This document shows positions 7,601 to 15,858 of a stretch of DNA of 54,782 nt, in pieces (the first letter of the stretch is position 1; the number at the start of each line of letters is the position of its first letter). Both the position numbers and the translations under genes were made by a program. This DNA is from a virus. Location of the stretch: IMG/VR virus record IMGVR_UViG_3300025889_000152, positions 1-54,782 of that record; one strand, given 5' to 3'. The notes beneath the pieces are model-generated. The model was not told the DNA's origin and ran no database searches. It saw only the letters and a program-made list of their open reading frames with translations.

Positions 7601-10462
7601 TATGTAACTGAAGTGCAGAAAGCGCCTCAAGGCGGCAAGAATATCCTTGCTGCCAATGCCCCTCTTGATGATGGGTCTATTCGTAAGAGATTAGTTGATG
7701 CTGCCGATCGCACGGGTATTGTTGTTAAACAGGCTGATGGATCGATCGCTGATATTCTTCCAAAGCCTAATAACTTAGAACTTGCGCCTAATCAGCGATT
7801 GCGTGGCACTGCCTATGTTGATCCAAAAACCAAGGCTCAAACGATCGCTGTTGATGCTGCGTTCCCTAAATTCGGGGTTGACAATACCATTGCTCACGAA
7901 ATGGGGCATATATTAGCAGGGCATACCGATGGATCAAGAGGCAAATTACCATCGACTTTGAAGGAATTAGAAGCTAATGCAGTTGCTTATGGCGTTCAAA
8001 AGAAATTAGGCGTAGCTGGCAATCCAAGGCTTCAAGATGCTTATCTTGAGAGGTACAGAAGCCACTTGAATATGCGCCAATATCAGGACTATAGATCGCA
8101 GATTGGCAATATTGATAGTGAGAGAGTGCAGAAAGCGGTTGATGCGATTCTCCCTTACTCTGTTGAATCGCAAAGGCTTGTTCGTGGTGAAAGATCTCAA
8201 CCAGTGGCGATCGCTCCTGAGATTGAGGGTATAACCGAAGCAACACCTCGGCAATCAACGGGGGCAATATATGAGCCTCCTGCATCAACTCAACCGCGAT
8301 CGCTGACCGAATTAAGACAACAAGCGGCTGACTTCAATCAGCGTTATGAATCAGGGCAAATACCAAAGCAAGCATATACAGGCAAATTTGCACCGATTGA
8401 GAAGCTGACTGTGGAACAATCGGCGGCAAGCATGGGTATGACACTTAGGGAATATCGCGATTTCCAAGAGAGGGCATATCGTGATTTTGCCCCTAAAGAA
8501 ATGCCCACAGGCGGATCTAAGAAGCCTCCAAAAATTGTCAAAGCCGATCGCATTGTCATTGATAAGCAAACAGGCGATCGCATTGATATGGATGCTTACA
8601 GAAAAGCGTCTAAGGAATGGCGACAATCGACTGCGGCTGAAACAGCGCCATTGCGTGAGGCATATGATCAAGCTGTTAAATCTGGTGACAAGGAACTGCA
8701 AAAAGCAGCACTTGAGGCGATCGCTGAGACTGAGGCAAGATTGCCAAAAGCGCCTATGCGATCGGACTTCGCCATTGACAAACCTGCGGCTCCCAAAAAA
8801 TCATCGGGCGGATTTAATAGACCTGCCCAATCTATCCAAAGGCAAAGTACATTTATCGCCGAATCTGCGGTAGAAGCTGCTGCCAAATCATCAGGGGCAA
8901 CTACTGGGCAAGTCAAAGCACAGATTGCTAGTCAACGGGCGACTGGTCAAGCTCCTGACCTAGATCGCGCTGTTGAGGCGATCGCACCTGCCGCAAAGCC
9001 TATGTCGTTAGCCGAAAGAATGGCTGTTATGAGGGAGTCTGCTCCTCAGCCTAGTAATAATGCAACGCCTAAAACTACTAGATTGCAATCTAGTTCTATG
9101 GACGCGGATTTAGATAAGGCGATCGCTGATATCGAAGCAAGGAACCCTTCGGCTCGATATTTTAAGGCGAAAGATACATTCTCTGCTTCTAAGCCTAGTG
9201 TTCCTGGTTTAGGTGATGCGATCGCTAGAATTGATTCGACAAACCCTAACTTAAATGCTATTGGTCAGCCAAGAGATGCAACTGGTTTAGATAGGGCGAT
9301 CGCTAATATTGAAGCTAAAAACCCTAGAGATACATTTGACGGGCGATCGCTACGAGATATAAAGTCTGCTACTGCTCAAAGGGTGGGCGATCGCGTTGAT
9401 TTCGGCGATCGCATTGGTGCATCGGGCTTAGGCATATTAATGGATACCGCCCAAGCCGCCCAAGTCCTAACCGAATCTGCGAGCCGTGGCGAAAAAGCTC
9501 CTGTTGCATTAACAAGGGCTGGCTTGTCGGTTGGCGCTGGTTATGCTACTACTGCCTTAGCGTCATATATCCCTAACCCATATCTAAGAACTGCTGCACA
9601 AATTGGCGGTGGTATTGCGGCTGTGGTGGGGGCTGACAAGGCGATTGATCAAGTCGTGGGTCGTGATGCTGCGAGAGAAGATAAGTTTGCAAAAGATTTG
9701 TCAAAACTTGACCTGAATCCAACAAAGGAAGCTGATCAATGGAAACCTTTTGCTAATGATTCTAATGTGCTTGCTGCCTATGGAAACTCGCTGACTGCAC
9801 AAATTCAATCAAACCTTGATTACCGTCCTGCGGCGCGATCGCTTGCAAATCTTGCAAACAGTCAATCGATAGACAATGCGCGTTATGCAAGTGAGAGAGG
9901 GCAAAGTATTGATCTAAATCAACAGGTCGGTGCGGGTCGTAGGCAAATGACTGGTCAATCATCTACCGTATATCGCGATCGCGGTGATGGAGTAACAGAA
10001 GCGATCGGTCGCCGAAGGGCATTTAGTGATGTTGAATCCAGAGTATTGGCATTACAAAACCTTGCTAATGAATCAGGTTATGAAGTACCAAGAACAGGTA
10101 AATTTGATCCTAAATTGTCTGAGGCATTAGAAAAACTTGGGTATAGCGATCGCCAAATTGGTGATTATATTCAAGGGCGATCTAAAACCATCGGCTCCCC
10201 TGCTGCAAAACAATCTAATCAGCAACAGGCTAAACAGCAATTTGCGCTAAGGTCTAAACTTGGCAAGGTCACAAGTTCGCAAATGTCTGAAGCGCTAAGT
10301 GCTGAGCGTAAACGTCAGGGACTTAAAGGCAATCAAAAACTGGATCAAGGCACTGTTGATTCCGTATTTAGTTCGCTGGCTGGGCGATCGCTGTCGCAAA
10401 TGCAAGGCAAGCCATCGTTTGCTAATAAAACATTTGCTAAGGCGGGATTTGGCATGAAGTAA
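4643..10462 (+). CDS. Giant virion/ejection protein with ART-like and HExxH domains
   Basis: 1939 residues. In order: polar helical N-terminus; Gly/Ala-rich segment (about 430-530); an ADP-ribosyltransferase-like region (about 541-720) with YRG (R600), an FMATTPSPSYAK segment and GGEVLYPAGNQF (E668); a second copy of the Gly/Ala segment (about 850-950); a zincin motif HEMGHILAGH at 1085-1094; a long helical region; four repeats of the type LDxAIAxIEAxNP (about 1430-1570); and a hydrophobic Gly/Ala stretch near 1630-1680. Giant internal proteins in podoviruses are ejected with DNA and may carry enzymes. The ART call is tentative because the residue two before E668 is Gly rather than Glu or Gln. 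Confidence 0.7.
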   Translation: MANKKINTGAIATSANEPSRPKLTSDIIADYLERMGGQATLVKPDGSQYNPNRKGRVNIGDRMTTAEKFGQAADVGLSNEFQKLPEVHARFDDRQVALQVQKELATGRLTTQKFFESPDKAIADQAADEIRRSDGLLGRGESVEVRKLGKAYEVVAVKQYQPVPSRGNSAVRSYGLDNDPEGRFVAFNKPEEAYAAPKTLKELQAEARRLEASGTQALASDTRTEFKPQAQSNWEKLELPARSPMTEQLLQVAPEPRAIAAQTLDTPSDAWKLPQAKEPKLPHFYAQMASGDNPLGTGSTVQSEYDRAKSAYQGYQRFGYAPPDVEFPKLRELTKLAESEGVKGDDALKAYIKGKQNAPLIEAGVLPKPELPMTARLGQQYISPKSDKVGTVESVGKKGVKLNVDGQAVPVEYQTLEKLKYTGNKGYGFAAPAALRPVIGGFIGGTAGSMAFKQLAQAVGLNEDQQNAAAATGGLIGSFAGSVATNLPLDAKLRVPTAREFAATMMGAPQQRGAGARLFDLASSQAGAIAPDVRAKINSFPELPKNASMTGLGLYELDGSPSGLGWILRGEADDPSKYSYVRSLQQELLDSPNFTGISYRGVYVPSNKSPVSEAQKYGIANSRGYYDSSFMATTPSPSYAKTYGDNFFLEVLGNSGKKLLRHADEGGEVLYPAGNQFDVENYRVEDGKVTARLVDRNLKPDEVVKLKKQAFDRADFGSLFSDSNPIDKTFQQSYTLGSQGFESGQKFVSPSGGIASLIDASDPESIFFQAADGKPVYVNRSQFDRLQIKAPATLTDLKRGDGLISNKSDLRYTVMGVEGDNVKLRGEDGVIRITTKAKVPQLFRANTLGFATPAALRPVFGGFVGGTAGSMAFKQLAQAVGLNEDQQNAAAATGGIIGSFAGSAATNLPLDTKLRVPTAREFAQTMMSAPQQRGAGARLFDLVSSESGAIQPANPVIMQRQADRLKAQGYDVKLETFNPTQGWMDEYVTEVQKAPQGGKNILAANAPLDDGSIRKRLVDAADRTGIVVKQADGSIADILPKPNNLELAPNQRLRGTAYVDPKTKAQTIAVDAAFPKFGVDNTIAHEMGHILAGHTDGSRGKLPSTLKELEANAVAYGVQKKLGVAGNPRLQDAYLERYRSHLNMRQYQDYRSQIGNIDSERVQKAVDAILPYSVESQRLVRGERSQPVAIAPEIEGITEATPRQSTGAIYEPPASTQPRSLTELRQQAADFNQRYESGQIPKQAYTGKFAPIEKLTVEQSAASMGMTLREYRDFQERAYRDFAPKEMPTGGSKKPPKIVKADRIVIDKQTGDRIDMDAYRKASKEWRQSTAAETAPLREAYDQAVKSGDKELQKAALEAIAETEARLPKAPMRSDFAIDKPAAPKKSSGGFNRPAQSIQRQSTFIAESAVEAAAKSSGATTGQVKAQIASQRATGQAPDLDRAVEAIAPAAKPMSLAERMAVMRESAPQPSNNATPKTTRLQSSSMDADLDKAIADIEARNPSARYFKAKDTFSASKPSVPGLGDAIARIDSTNPNLNAIGQPRDATGLDRAIANIEAKNPRDTFDGRSLRDIKSATAQRVGDRVDFGDRIGASGLGILMDTAQAAQVLTESASRGEKAPVALTRAGLSVGAGYATTALASYIPNPYLRTAAQIGGGIAAVVGADKAIDQVVGRDAAREDKFAKDLSKLDLNPTKEADQWKPFANDSNVLAAYGNSLTAQIQSNLDYRPAARSLANLANSQSIDNARYASERGQSIDLNQQVGAGRRQMTGQSSTVYRDRGDGVTEAIGRRRAFSDVESRVLALQNLANESGYEVPRTGKFDPKLSEALEKLGYSDRQIGDYIQGRSKTIGSPAAKQSNQQQAKQQFALRSKLGKVTSSQMSEALSAERKRQGLKGNQKLDQGTVDSVFSSLAGRSLSQMQGKPSFANKTFAKAGFGMK
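5971..6054 (+). repeat. Intragenic direct repeat A
   Basis: This 84-bp stretch is identical to 7234-7317. It is the core of a longer, roughly 300-bp diverged repeat that encodes the Gly/Ala-rich segment. The two copies are 1263 bp apart, exactly 421 codons, and enclose the ART-like domain. Confidence 0.9.
7234..7317 (+). repeat. Intragenic direct repeat B
   Basis: Exact partner of 5971-6054. Recombination between the two would remove the ART-like domain while keeping the reading frame. Confidence 0.9.
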
Positions 10463-10468
10463 GAGGGC

Positions 10469-10621
10469 TTACTTTGCGAACACTGCAAAAAAGATTATGA
10501 TTGCAATAACAAAAGGTATTTGATAATGCTCCTGAGATCTAATCCATCGTTCGTAACCAATGAAGTAACCAAGAACAAAGGCGATCGCATAACCGTATTT
10601 CTTGATGAAATTGAGTAGCAT
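10469..10621 (-). CDS. Small two-helix membrane protein, reverse strand
   Basis: 50 residues with hydrophobic stretches at about 11-22 (YAIAFVLGYFIG) and 36-48 (PFVIAIIIFFAVF) around a charged loop. It fills the only gap in this part of the virion block. Its ATG abuts the ATG of the rightward gene at 10622 in the palindrome CATATG, and AGGAG lies just upstream on the minus strand. A 30-residue rightward ORF (10525-10617) overlaps it and cannot be excluded. Function unknown. Confidence 0.45.
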   Translation of the reverse strand: MLLNFIKKYGYAIAFVLGYFIGYERWIRSQEHYQIPFVIAIIIFFAVFAK

Positions 10622-12769
10622 ATGGCTCCTAAATTTGACAACTTTGTAGATGGATCTGTTGGCGGCTTAGGCAGTGCGCTAGGTCAATATTTTAAGTGGA
10701 ATTTTAGCCAATCTCCTGCGGGGATTTCTACTTATAATGCCGCATCAAATGCAGGGCTAAGACCATCGACAGCTTTTGGTGCATCGTTGCTTACGACTGC
10801 GGGTTTGCAGTATGCAACTAATAATGCTCTGAAGGGTCGCGATCGCGATCAAAAAAAGCCGATATTTGGAGATTCCTATACTTGGGAAGATCAGGCATGG
10901 GACTCTACTATGGGCTTGATTCTACCAAATCAGGGTAAAGTACCTCGTACTTATGGCGATTATTTGAATGAAGCTCGGCAAAATGGCGCGGCTCAATCAG
11001 AAATTTTATCGCCAAGTGCTTATGAGGCTTGGAAGGACGCTGAGTACAATCAAGGCGGATTATTTAGGATCAATCGTGAAGGTCAAGGTTCTGAAATAGT
11101 TGGGCGTGATACTGCCACATTTTTTAATAGAACAGTTACAAATCCTTTGTATGCCTATGACGGATCACTAGGCAAGGAAAATGTTGATCGTTTAACGGCT
11201 GGCGTAGGACTTGCAGGATTAGGCGGATCTGCTGCTGCATTAAAGGGTTATACCGATTTAGCAAAACTTGGTTCTACTGTAGGGGCTACTCCTGCTTATA
11301 ACCTTGGGGATACATCTAAAATTATAGGTGGGTCAGCACTTAAAGGTTTGGGAGTAGCCGCTACTGTTTACGGTGGCATTACTGACTTTGCCGAAAGTAA
11401 AAAAGCTGGCGATAGTGATTTTAGGGCTGCAACTAATGCAACATTTAATGTTGGTGGTGCACTAGCTGGCGCTGCTGCTGCTGGACAAACTGCTACATCT
11501 TTGTCAGCCCCACTATTGGCAACACCTGCGGCTCCCGCCGTACCTTTTATAGTTGGTGCTAGTACAATAGGCGGCGCTGTAGCAGGGTCGGGCTTAGGCG
11601 GATGGCTAAGTGATCGCGCTTTAGATTTATTTGGTGAAAAAAAATCAAATGAACCAAGTGCTGATGATTTGTACAGGGCGGCAGATCTAAGATTGCAAAG
11701 GGCTTTACAAGATAAACAATTAAGAGAAACAGGTACTAGCGATATGGCAACTCCAAATACTACTACTAACACTGGAACTAGGGTAACGAATAATATTAGA
11801 TCGTCTGATTATGCACCTGGCGAAAGATTTAATTTAGATCGCACAAAAATCCAATTAGACGCAATGAATCAGCGCTATGGAATTGATGCGACTACAGGGG
11901 CAAATTTACAAAACTATCAATGGCAATCGCAGGATCGCCAATTTGCTACTAAAGTAAATGCTGGTGAGACAAGGGTAAAAACCTATGCCGAATTGCAAGC
12001 AGCATTAGATCGCAATCGCGTAACTCGCGAAGTTGGGCTTGATAGCAATCGCGTAACTCGCGAAGTTGGGCTTGATAGTAATCGCGTAACTCGCGAAGTT
12101 GGACTAAACCGTAATCAGTTGCAGTCGGGCGATAATCGCTTTGAGACTACTACTAAGTACGGAACTCAAGAGCGAATGAATCAGTACAATCGCAATACTC
12201 TAGATCGCACTGAAATTGCTAAGGAGCAAATCAAAGCAGGAACCTATGGGCGATCGCAGAGTGATATTAATTCAATGGCGATTGAATCTAATGCTCGGAA
12301 GGTGAATCAAGATTTTAATGATCGCATGATGCAGTATGGTCGCTACCAGATGGAGATCAATAAATTCACTAATGATGTCGGCAATGCGCAGCGATCGTAC
12401 ATGGATCAACGAAGCGATCTTGAGAATGAGCGCCGCGCTGCAACTGCTAGGTATAACCAAGAGCAGGCACAGAAACGCGCCGATCTTGAATACGATCGCC
12501 AACAGCGTAAGCTTGACCGCGATCGTTCATATTATGAATTTGACATAAGGCGTAACGACACCAATGCAACCTTGGCACAGCAAAACGCATTTAGGCAGCA
12601 AGAACTAGCATTTCGTCAGCAAGAAATTAATAATAGTTCTGCACTTGATCAAGCTAGGATTGCCCAAATCTATGCAGATACCAAACTAAAAAATGATCAA
12701 TTTGGTGCTGGTAGAGCAGATATCAGCTACAATCGCAATCAACAGCGATCGCGTTCTATCGCTTTTTAA
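10622..12769 (+). CDS. Large internal virion protein
   Basis: 715 residues. The N-terminal half has several Gly/Ala-rich hydrophobic segments (about 195-215 and 277-333) that could insert in or cross a membrane. The C-terminal half is a long Gln/Arg-rich coiled region containing three 11-residue repeats (DSNRVTREVGL). Like its larger neighbour, it fits an internal/ejection protein of a podovirus. It lies between that gene and the scaffold gene, 15 bp from the latter. The assignment rests on context and composition. Confidence 0.6.
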   Translation: MAPKFDNFVDGSVGGLGSALGQYFKWNFSQSPAGISTYNAASNAGLRPSTAFGASLLTTAGLQYATNNALKGRDRDQKKPIFGDSYTWEDQAWDSTMGLILPNQGKVPRTYGDYLNEARQNGAAQSEILSPSAYEAWKDAEYNQGGLFRINREGQGSEIVGRDTATFFNRTVTNPLYAYDGSLGKENVDRLTAGVGLAGLGGSAAALKGYTDLAKLGSTVGATPAYNLGDTSKIIGGSALKGLGVAATVYGGITDFAESKKAGDSDFRAATNATFNVGGALAGAAAAGQTATSLSAPLLATPAAPAVPFIVGASTIGGAVAGSGLGGWLSDRALDLFGEKKSNEPSADDLYRAADLRLQRALQDKQLRETGTSDMATPNTTTNTGTRVTNNIRSSDYAPGERFNLDRTKIQLDAMNQRYGIDATTGANLQNYQWQSQDRQFATKVNAGETRVKTYAELQAALDRNRVTREVGLDSNRVTREVGLDSNRVTREVGLNRNQLQSGDNRFETTTKYGTQERMNQYNRNTLDRTEIAKEQIKAGTYGRSQSDINSMAIESNARKVNQDFNDRMMQYGRYQMEINKFTNDVGNAQRSYMDQRSDLENERRAATARYNQEQAQKRADLEYDRQQRKLDRDRSYYEFDIRRNDTNATLAQQNAFRQQELAFRQQEINNSSALDQARIAQIYADTKLKNDQFGAGRADISYNRNQQRSRSIAF
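12008..12106 (+). repeat. 33-bp tandem repeat, three units
   Basis: Units start at 12008, 12041 and 12074, each encoding 11 residues ending TREVGL. The units differ by only a few bases, which implies recent slippage or selection for a heptad-like helix. Unit number can change without altering the frame. Confidence 0.85.
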
Positions 12770-12784
12770 ATTATTAGTAACCAT

Positions 12785-13555
12785 ATGGCAACCGAATACA
12801 ATCCTGCTGGCACAACTGATGAGGCGATCACGCCTTCGATTTCACCCACCCCTGCGGCTCCTGCTGACTTAGGAGATGGCGGCTATAAGGCTCTGACTGC
12901 TGAACGTGAACAGCGTAAAGCTCTTGAGAAACAGACTAAGCAACTCGAAGCTATGCTTGTTGAAAGCAAGAAGGCTTTGGAGCAAAGCAACCTGTCGCTC
13001 AAGGAGCAATTTGAACTTGAGAAAGAGCAATATAAGCAATCGCTGCTTACTGAAGCGCAACAGGCGATCGCTGAACGTGACAAGAAGTTGCAAGAAGTTT
13101 ACGAAACCGCCCAACAGTATGAGCAACGTGCGGCGCTTCTTGAGCAACAAAGGGCGATCGCTGCAATTCAAACAGGATTTGCTCAAACCTTTGACGGGTT
13201 ACTCGTTAATCCTCGGAAGGTTGAGGCATATATGTCTCAAATTGCGGATGATTTAACCGTTGCCTCCGATGGGCAACCTGCTTTGATCATCCGCGATCGC
13301 GATGGACAACCTACTGGACTTGCGCCATTGGAACAGGCAATTAATTACTTCCAGCAAATTTATCCTGAAGACTTTAAGCCTCCTGCACAGCAAAACACTG
13401 GCGGCGGCTATCGCAATCTGGCTACTCTTGGTGGCGATCGCTCTGGTAGCAATGGTCAAAGGCTACAGCTTCCGCCAATGGGTAAGATTACTCCTGAACA
13501 GTTCCTAGCTAACCGTGAGGCGATCGCTAAGGGTGACTTTGAGGTGGTGAAATGA
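12785..13555 (+). CDS. Scaffolding protein
   Basis: 256 residues. Low-complexity Pro/Ala start, a long charged coiled coil (about 35-130), a small folded part (about 135-200) and a Gly-rich linker with a helical tail (TPEQFLANREAIAKGDFEVVK). This layout, and a position just upstream of the capsid gene, is typical of scaffolding proteins that template the procapsid. The stop overlaps the HU start (ATGA), implying coupled translation. Confidence 0.75.
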   Translation: MATEYNPAGTTDEAITPSISPTPAAPADLGDGGYKALTAEREQRKALEKQTKQLEAMLVESKKALEQSNLSLKEQFELEKEQYKQSLLTEAQQAIAERDKKLQEVYETAQQYEQRAALLEQQRAIAAIQTGFAQTFDGLLVNPRKVEAYMSQIADDLTVASDGQPALIIRDRDGQPTGLAPLEQAINYFQQIYPEDFKPPAQQNTGGGYRNLATLGGDRSGSNGQRLQLPPMGKITPEQFLANREAIAKGDFEVVK

Positions 13556-13830
13556 ACAAAGGCGAATTAGTTGATGCGATCGCAGTTAGAACCAAGGGAC
13601 TCGCAACCAAGAAAGCTGTTGATGTTGTGGTATCTGAATTGCTTAGCGTAATCATGGATACTGTCGTTAGTGGCGATCGCGTAACCTTGGTAGGATTCGG
13701 GTCGTTTGAAGCGCGAACCAGAAAAGAGCGTGAGGGTCATAATCCTCGGACTGGTGAGAAAATGATTATCCCGCCTGTCACTGTTCCCTGCTTCTCTGCT
13801 GGTAAACTATTTAAAGAAAAGGCAAACTGA
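13552..13830 (+). CDS. hup: HU-family DNA-binding protein
   Basis: 92 residues. It matches HU/IHF throughout: MNKGELVDAIA start, a hydrophobic dimer core, GFGSFEARTRKEREGHNPRTG with the DNA-binding arm and NPRTG, and a PxFSAGKLFKE end. It starts within the scaffold stop codon and is followed by a terminator. It may compact or bend phage DNA, or be packaged with it; its place between scaffold and capsid suggests late expression. Confidence 0.93.
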   Translation: MNKGELVDAIAVRTKGLATKKAVDVVVSELLSVIMDTVVSGDRVTLVGFGSFEARTRKEREGHNPRTGEKMIIPPVTVPCFSAGKLFKEKAN

Positions 13831-13842
13831 CATTTAGGTATA

Positions 13843-13869
13843 TAGCGGTGCTTCGCGCCGCTATTTTTA
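13843..13869 (+). terminator. Rho-independent terminator after hup
   Basis: TAGCGGTG pairs with CGCCGCTA (one G.T pair) around a 5-base loop and is followed by TTTTT. The next gene starts right after it, so expression of the Dps-like gene depends on read-through or on a promoter I do not see. Confidence 0.75.
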
Positions 13870-13880
13870 TGGTGATAACT

Positions 13881-14345
13881 ATGGATATGAAAAAAGAAGA
13901 CTGCGATCGCCTTGGCTACTGTTTCAAAATACTTCGTAACCTAGAGCTTCTGGTCGAACAAGCGCACTGGAATATTAAAGGTGAAAACTTTTACCAGTTG
14001 CATTTATTGTTTATGCGGATCTATGAACTGCTTGATGGGTTTGAGGATCGCTTTGCTGAGAATATGCGATCGCTATTTATCCTTGTACCAAACAGCCCTA
14101 AGTTTCTCGCTGATTGCAAGATGGAGTTCCCAGAGAATCCAAGTCAAACAGGCAAGAAGTATCTTGAGCTTATCCATGCTGGTAATCGTATGCTCGCTGA
14201 GTGTGCGATCGAGTGCATGGATATGTGTACCAAGTGTGGCAAGCATGGCATAGCTAATATGCTGCAAGATATCGTTGAGGCAACAGGAACTATTTACTAT
14301 CTCACCGAATCGCAACTTGGATTGACTGAGATACCCAAAAAATAG
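13881..14345 (+). CDS. Dps/ferritin-like protein
   Basis: 154 residues from the ATG at 13881, preceded by GGTG; an upstream start at 13848 lies inside the terminator. It has the Dps signature AHWNIKGENFYQLHLLFMRIYELLDGFEDRFAENM, in which His, Trp, the Asp and Glu of the helix-1/2 ferroxidase site are kept (broken here as AHWNIKG...FYQLH...DRFAEN). Five Cys, including CTKCGKHG, are unusual for Dps. Dps proteins store iron and shield DNA. The stop codon lies inside copy 2 of the 75-bp element. Confidence 0.75.
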   Translation: MDMKKEDCDRLGYCFKILRNLELLVEQAHWNIKGENFYQLHLLFMRIYELLDGFEDRFAENMRSLFILVPNSPKFLADCKMEFPENPSQTGKKYLELIHAGNRMLAECAIECMDMCTKCGKHGIANMLQDIVEATGTIYYLTESQLGLTEIPKK

Positions 14346-14412
14346 CAGGGGGGTTCCCCAAAATGAACCCTTTGTATATATTCTTGGGAGAGAGAAATAT
14401 TTTTGTAGAATT
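14337..14412 (+). repeat. Dispersed 75-bp element, copy 2
   Basis: Same layout as copy 1: AGCAGGGG, GTTCCCCAAAATGAACCC, TTTGTATATATTCTTGGGAG, then AAATATTTTTGTAGAATT. It overlaps the stop codon of the Dps-like gene and precedes the capsid gene. Confidence 0.8.
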
Positions 14413-14589
14413 TTGAGGCGATCGCATAGACCATATTCTCGGCTTTGGGTAAATGGCGATCGCCTATCTATGCGCCAATAAATCATTAATCTGCTAATAT
14501 GAAATTAACTAAGCCTAATCCTGTCTGATAGTCTCGGCGGCGCGATGCCCTGACGATGATTCGACTAGAGCGACTCGAAAAAGATTTAG

Positions 14590-14622
14590 GCAAAAAAGAA
14601 CCTTCTCAAGAACCTTTTTTGC
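14590..14622 (+). terminator. Hairpin with T-run upstream of capsid gene
   Basis: GCAAAAAAG at 14590-14598 pairs with CTTTTTTGC at 14614-14622, with a smaller CTT/AAG pairing inside. It lies 9 bp before the capsid ATG. It could terminate read-through from the Dps-like gene or be a leader structure. The 14413-14589 stretch holds HIP1 sites and no convincing gene. Confidence 0.45.
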
Positions 14623-14631
14623 TGTAAATAT

Positions 14632-15795
14632 ATGTCAAATATCATTGATGATCAGTTGCTTGTGCGGGGGTACGCACTTGCACTAGAAGCACTTGAACGT
14701 AATCTCGCATTTTTACAATGGACATTACGCACCGATATGAACATCGGTGTGCCTGAAAAGTCTGTTGTTATTCCGATCCCTTCTCGTATGTCCGATGCCG
14801 AAGACGTTGTACCAAGCTCGGCTCCTGCTCAAGGCGATCCAATGCAACCAGGATTTGCGACTGTCACGATCAACAAGTGGAAACGAAAGGGCTTCACTTG
14901 GACGGATGAAGAACAAAATAGCGTTGCTAATGGTGTCCTTGGCGGTCAAAACCAAGCGGCGATCAATGCCTTGGCGCGAACTGTCGTTAAGGATGTTTTG
15001 GGCAATACTTATAAGAAAGCCTATCAAGCTGTCGGTGTCCCTGGGCAAATTCCTTTTACTAACGATTTAACCGTTGCGGGTGAAGCTCGTAAGAAGCTAA
15101 ACCGTCAAGGTGCTGACGCGATGGAGCGCTATATGCTACTTGATAGTGACGCTGACGGCGCGGCTTCGATTCTCCCTGCATTTACTGAAGCACAAAGCGC
15201 TGGCATGGATCATGTTCTCGCAATGCGTGAGGGCATTATTGCTCGTAAAGCAGGTTTCAACTTTGGCTATAACGGTTACTTAGAAGAAGCTTGTAAGCAT
15301 ACTAACGGGACTGCTGCCCCTGGGGCATACCTTGTTAATGGCGCGGGTCAAGCGGTCGGCGCAACTACTTTGACCGTTGACACTGGTTCGGGCGCTCCAA
15401 ATGAAGGGACCCTATTCACGATCGCTGGCGATTCTCAAGAGTATGTCTGCGGTGCTGGCTGTACTACTACGTCATGGACAATTTCACCTGCGTTGAAGGT
15501 TTCCCCTTCTAACGATGCGGTAATTACTATTCGTGGCGCAAGCTCTGCAAGTGGTTACGTTTATCAGTCATTAGCATTTGGTCGTGAGGCGATCGCCTTT
15601 GCATCCCGTCCAGATAATGCAGTCTTGACCCCTGACACGATGATGATGCAGATTCCTAACCCTAATTCGGGATTGGTTCTTGCATTAGAAGTTAGTCGTC
15701 AGAACAAACAGACTTTATTCGATTACTCGATCCGCTACGGCTATACCGTTGCTCGTCCTGAGCTTTTGGTGCGGGTATTCGGCGCGACTGAATAA
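14632..15795 (+). CDS. Major capsid protein, P22-coat-like
   Basis: 387 residues. An alpha/beta N-terminal part (IPIPSRMSDAEDVVP...GFATVTINKWKRKGFTWTDEE) is followed by an inserted beta module at about 225-303 (YLVNG, TTLTVDTG, GTLFTIAG, TTTSWTISPAL). The C-terminal strand region (NSGLVLALEVSRQNK...DYSIRYGYTVARPELLVRV) resembles the end of P22-type HK97-fold capsids, whose extra domain occupies a similar place. It stands alone between two hairpins, as expected for a highly expressed gene. There is no clear Shine-Dalgarno. Confidence 0.8.
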   Translation: MSNIIDDQLLVRGYALALEALERNLAFLQWTLRTDMNIGVPEKSVVIPIPSRMSDAEDVVPSSAPAQGDPMQPGFATVTINKWKRKGFTWTDEEQNSVANGVLGGQNQAAINALARTVVKDVLGNTYKKAYQAVGVPGQIPFTNDLTVAGEARKKLNRQGADAMERYMLLDSDADGAASILPAFTEAQSAGMDHVLAMREGIIARKAGFNFGYNGYLEEACKHTNGTAAPGAYLVNGAGQAVGATTLTVDTGSGAPNEGTLFTIAGDSQEYVCGAGCTTTSWTISPALKVSPSNDAVITIRGASSASGYVYQSLAFGREAIAFASRPDNAVLTPDTMMMQIPNPNSGLVLALEVSRQNKQTLFDYSIRYGYTVARPELLVRVFGATE

Positions 15796-15799
15796 ATCT

Positions 15800-15831
15800 G
15801 AACTACTCGAAAATTTCGAGTAGTTCATTTT
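15800..15831 (+). terminator. Terminator after capsid gene
   Basis: GAACTACTCGAAA pairs perfectly with TTTCGAGTAGTTC (15800-15826) and is followed by ATTTTG. A strong hairpin with a short T-run, limiting read-through into the decoration genes. Confidence 0.8.
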
Positions 15832-15858
15832 GCAAACTTTTATTTTCTGGTGAAACTT

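Noticed and set aside
8481-8916. ORFs in other frames within the giant gene
   Set aside because: Basic, low-complexity products typical of shadow frames; no start signals.
12008-12106. CRISPR-like array
   Set aside because: The 33-bp units are direct tandem coding repeats without spacers.
13848-14345. Longer Dps-like ORF starting at 13848
   Set aside because: The first codons lie in the terminator stem; the ATG at 13881 has a ribosome site and begins the homologous part.
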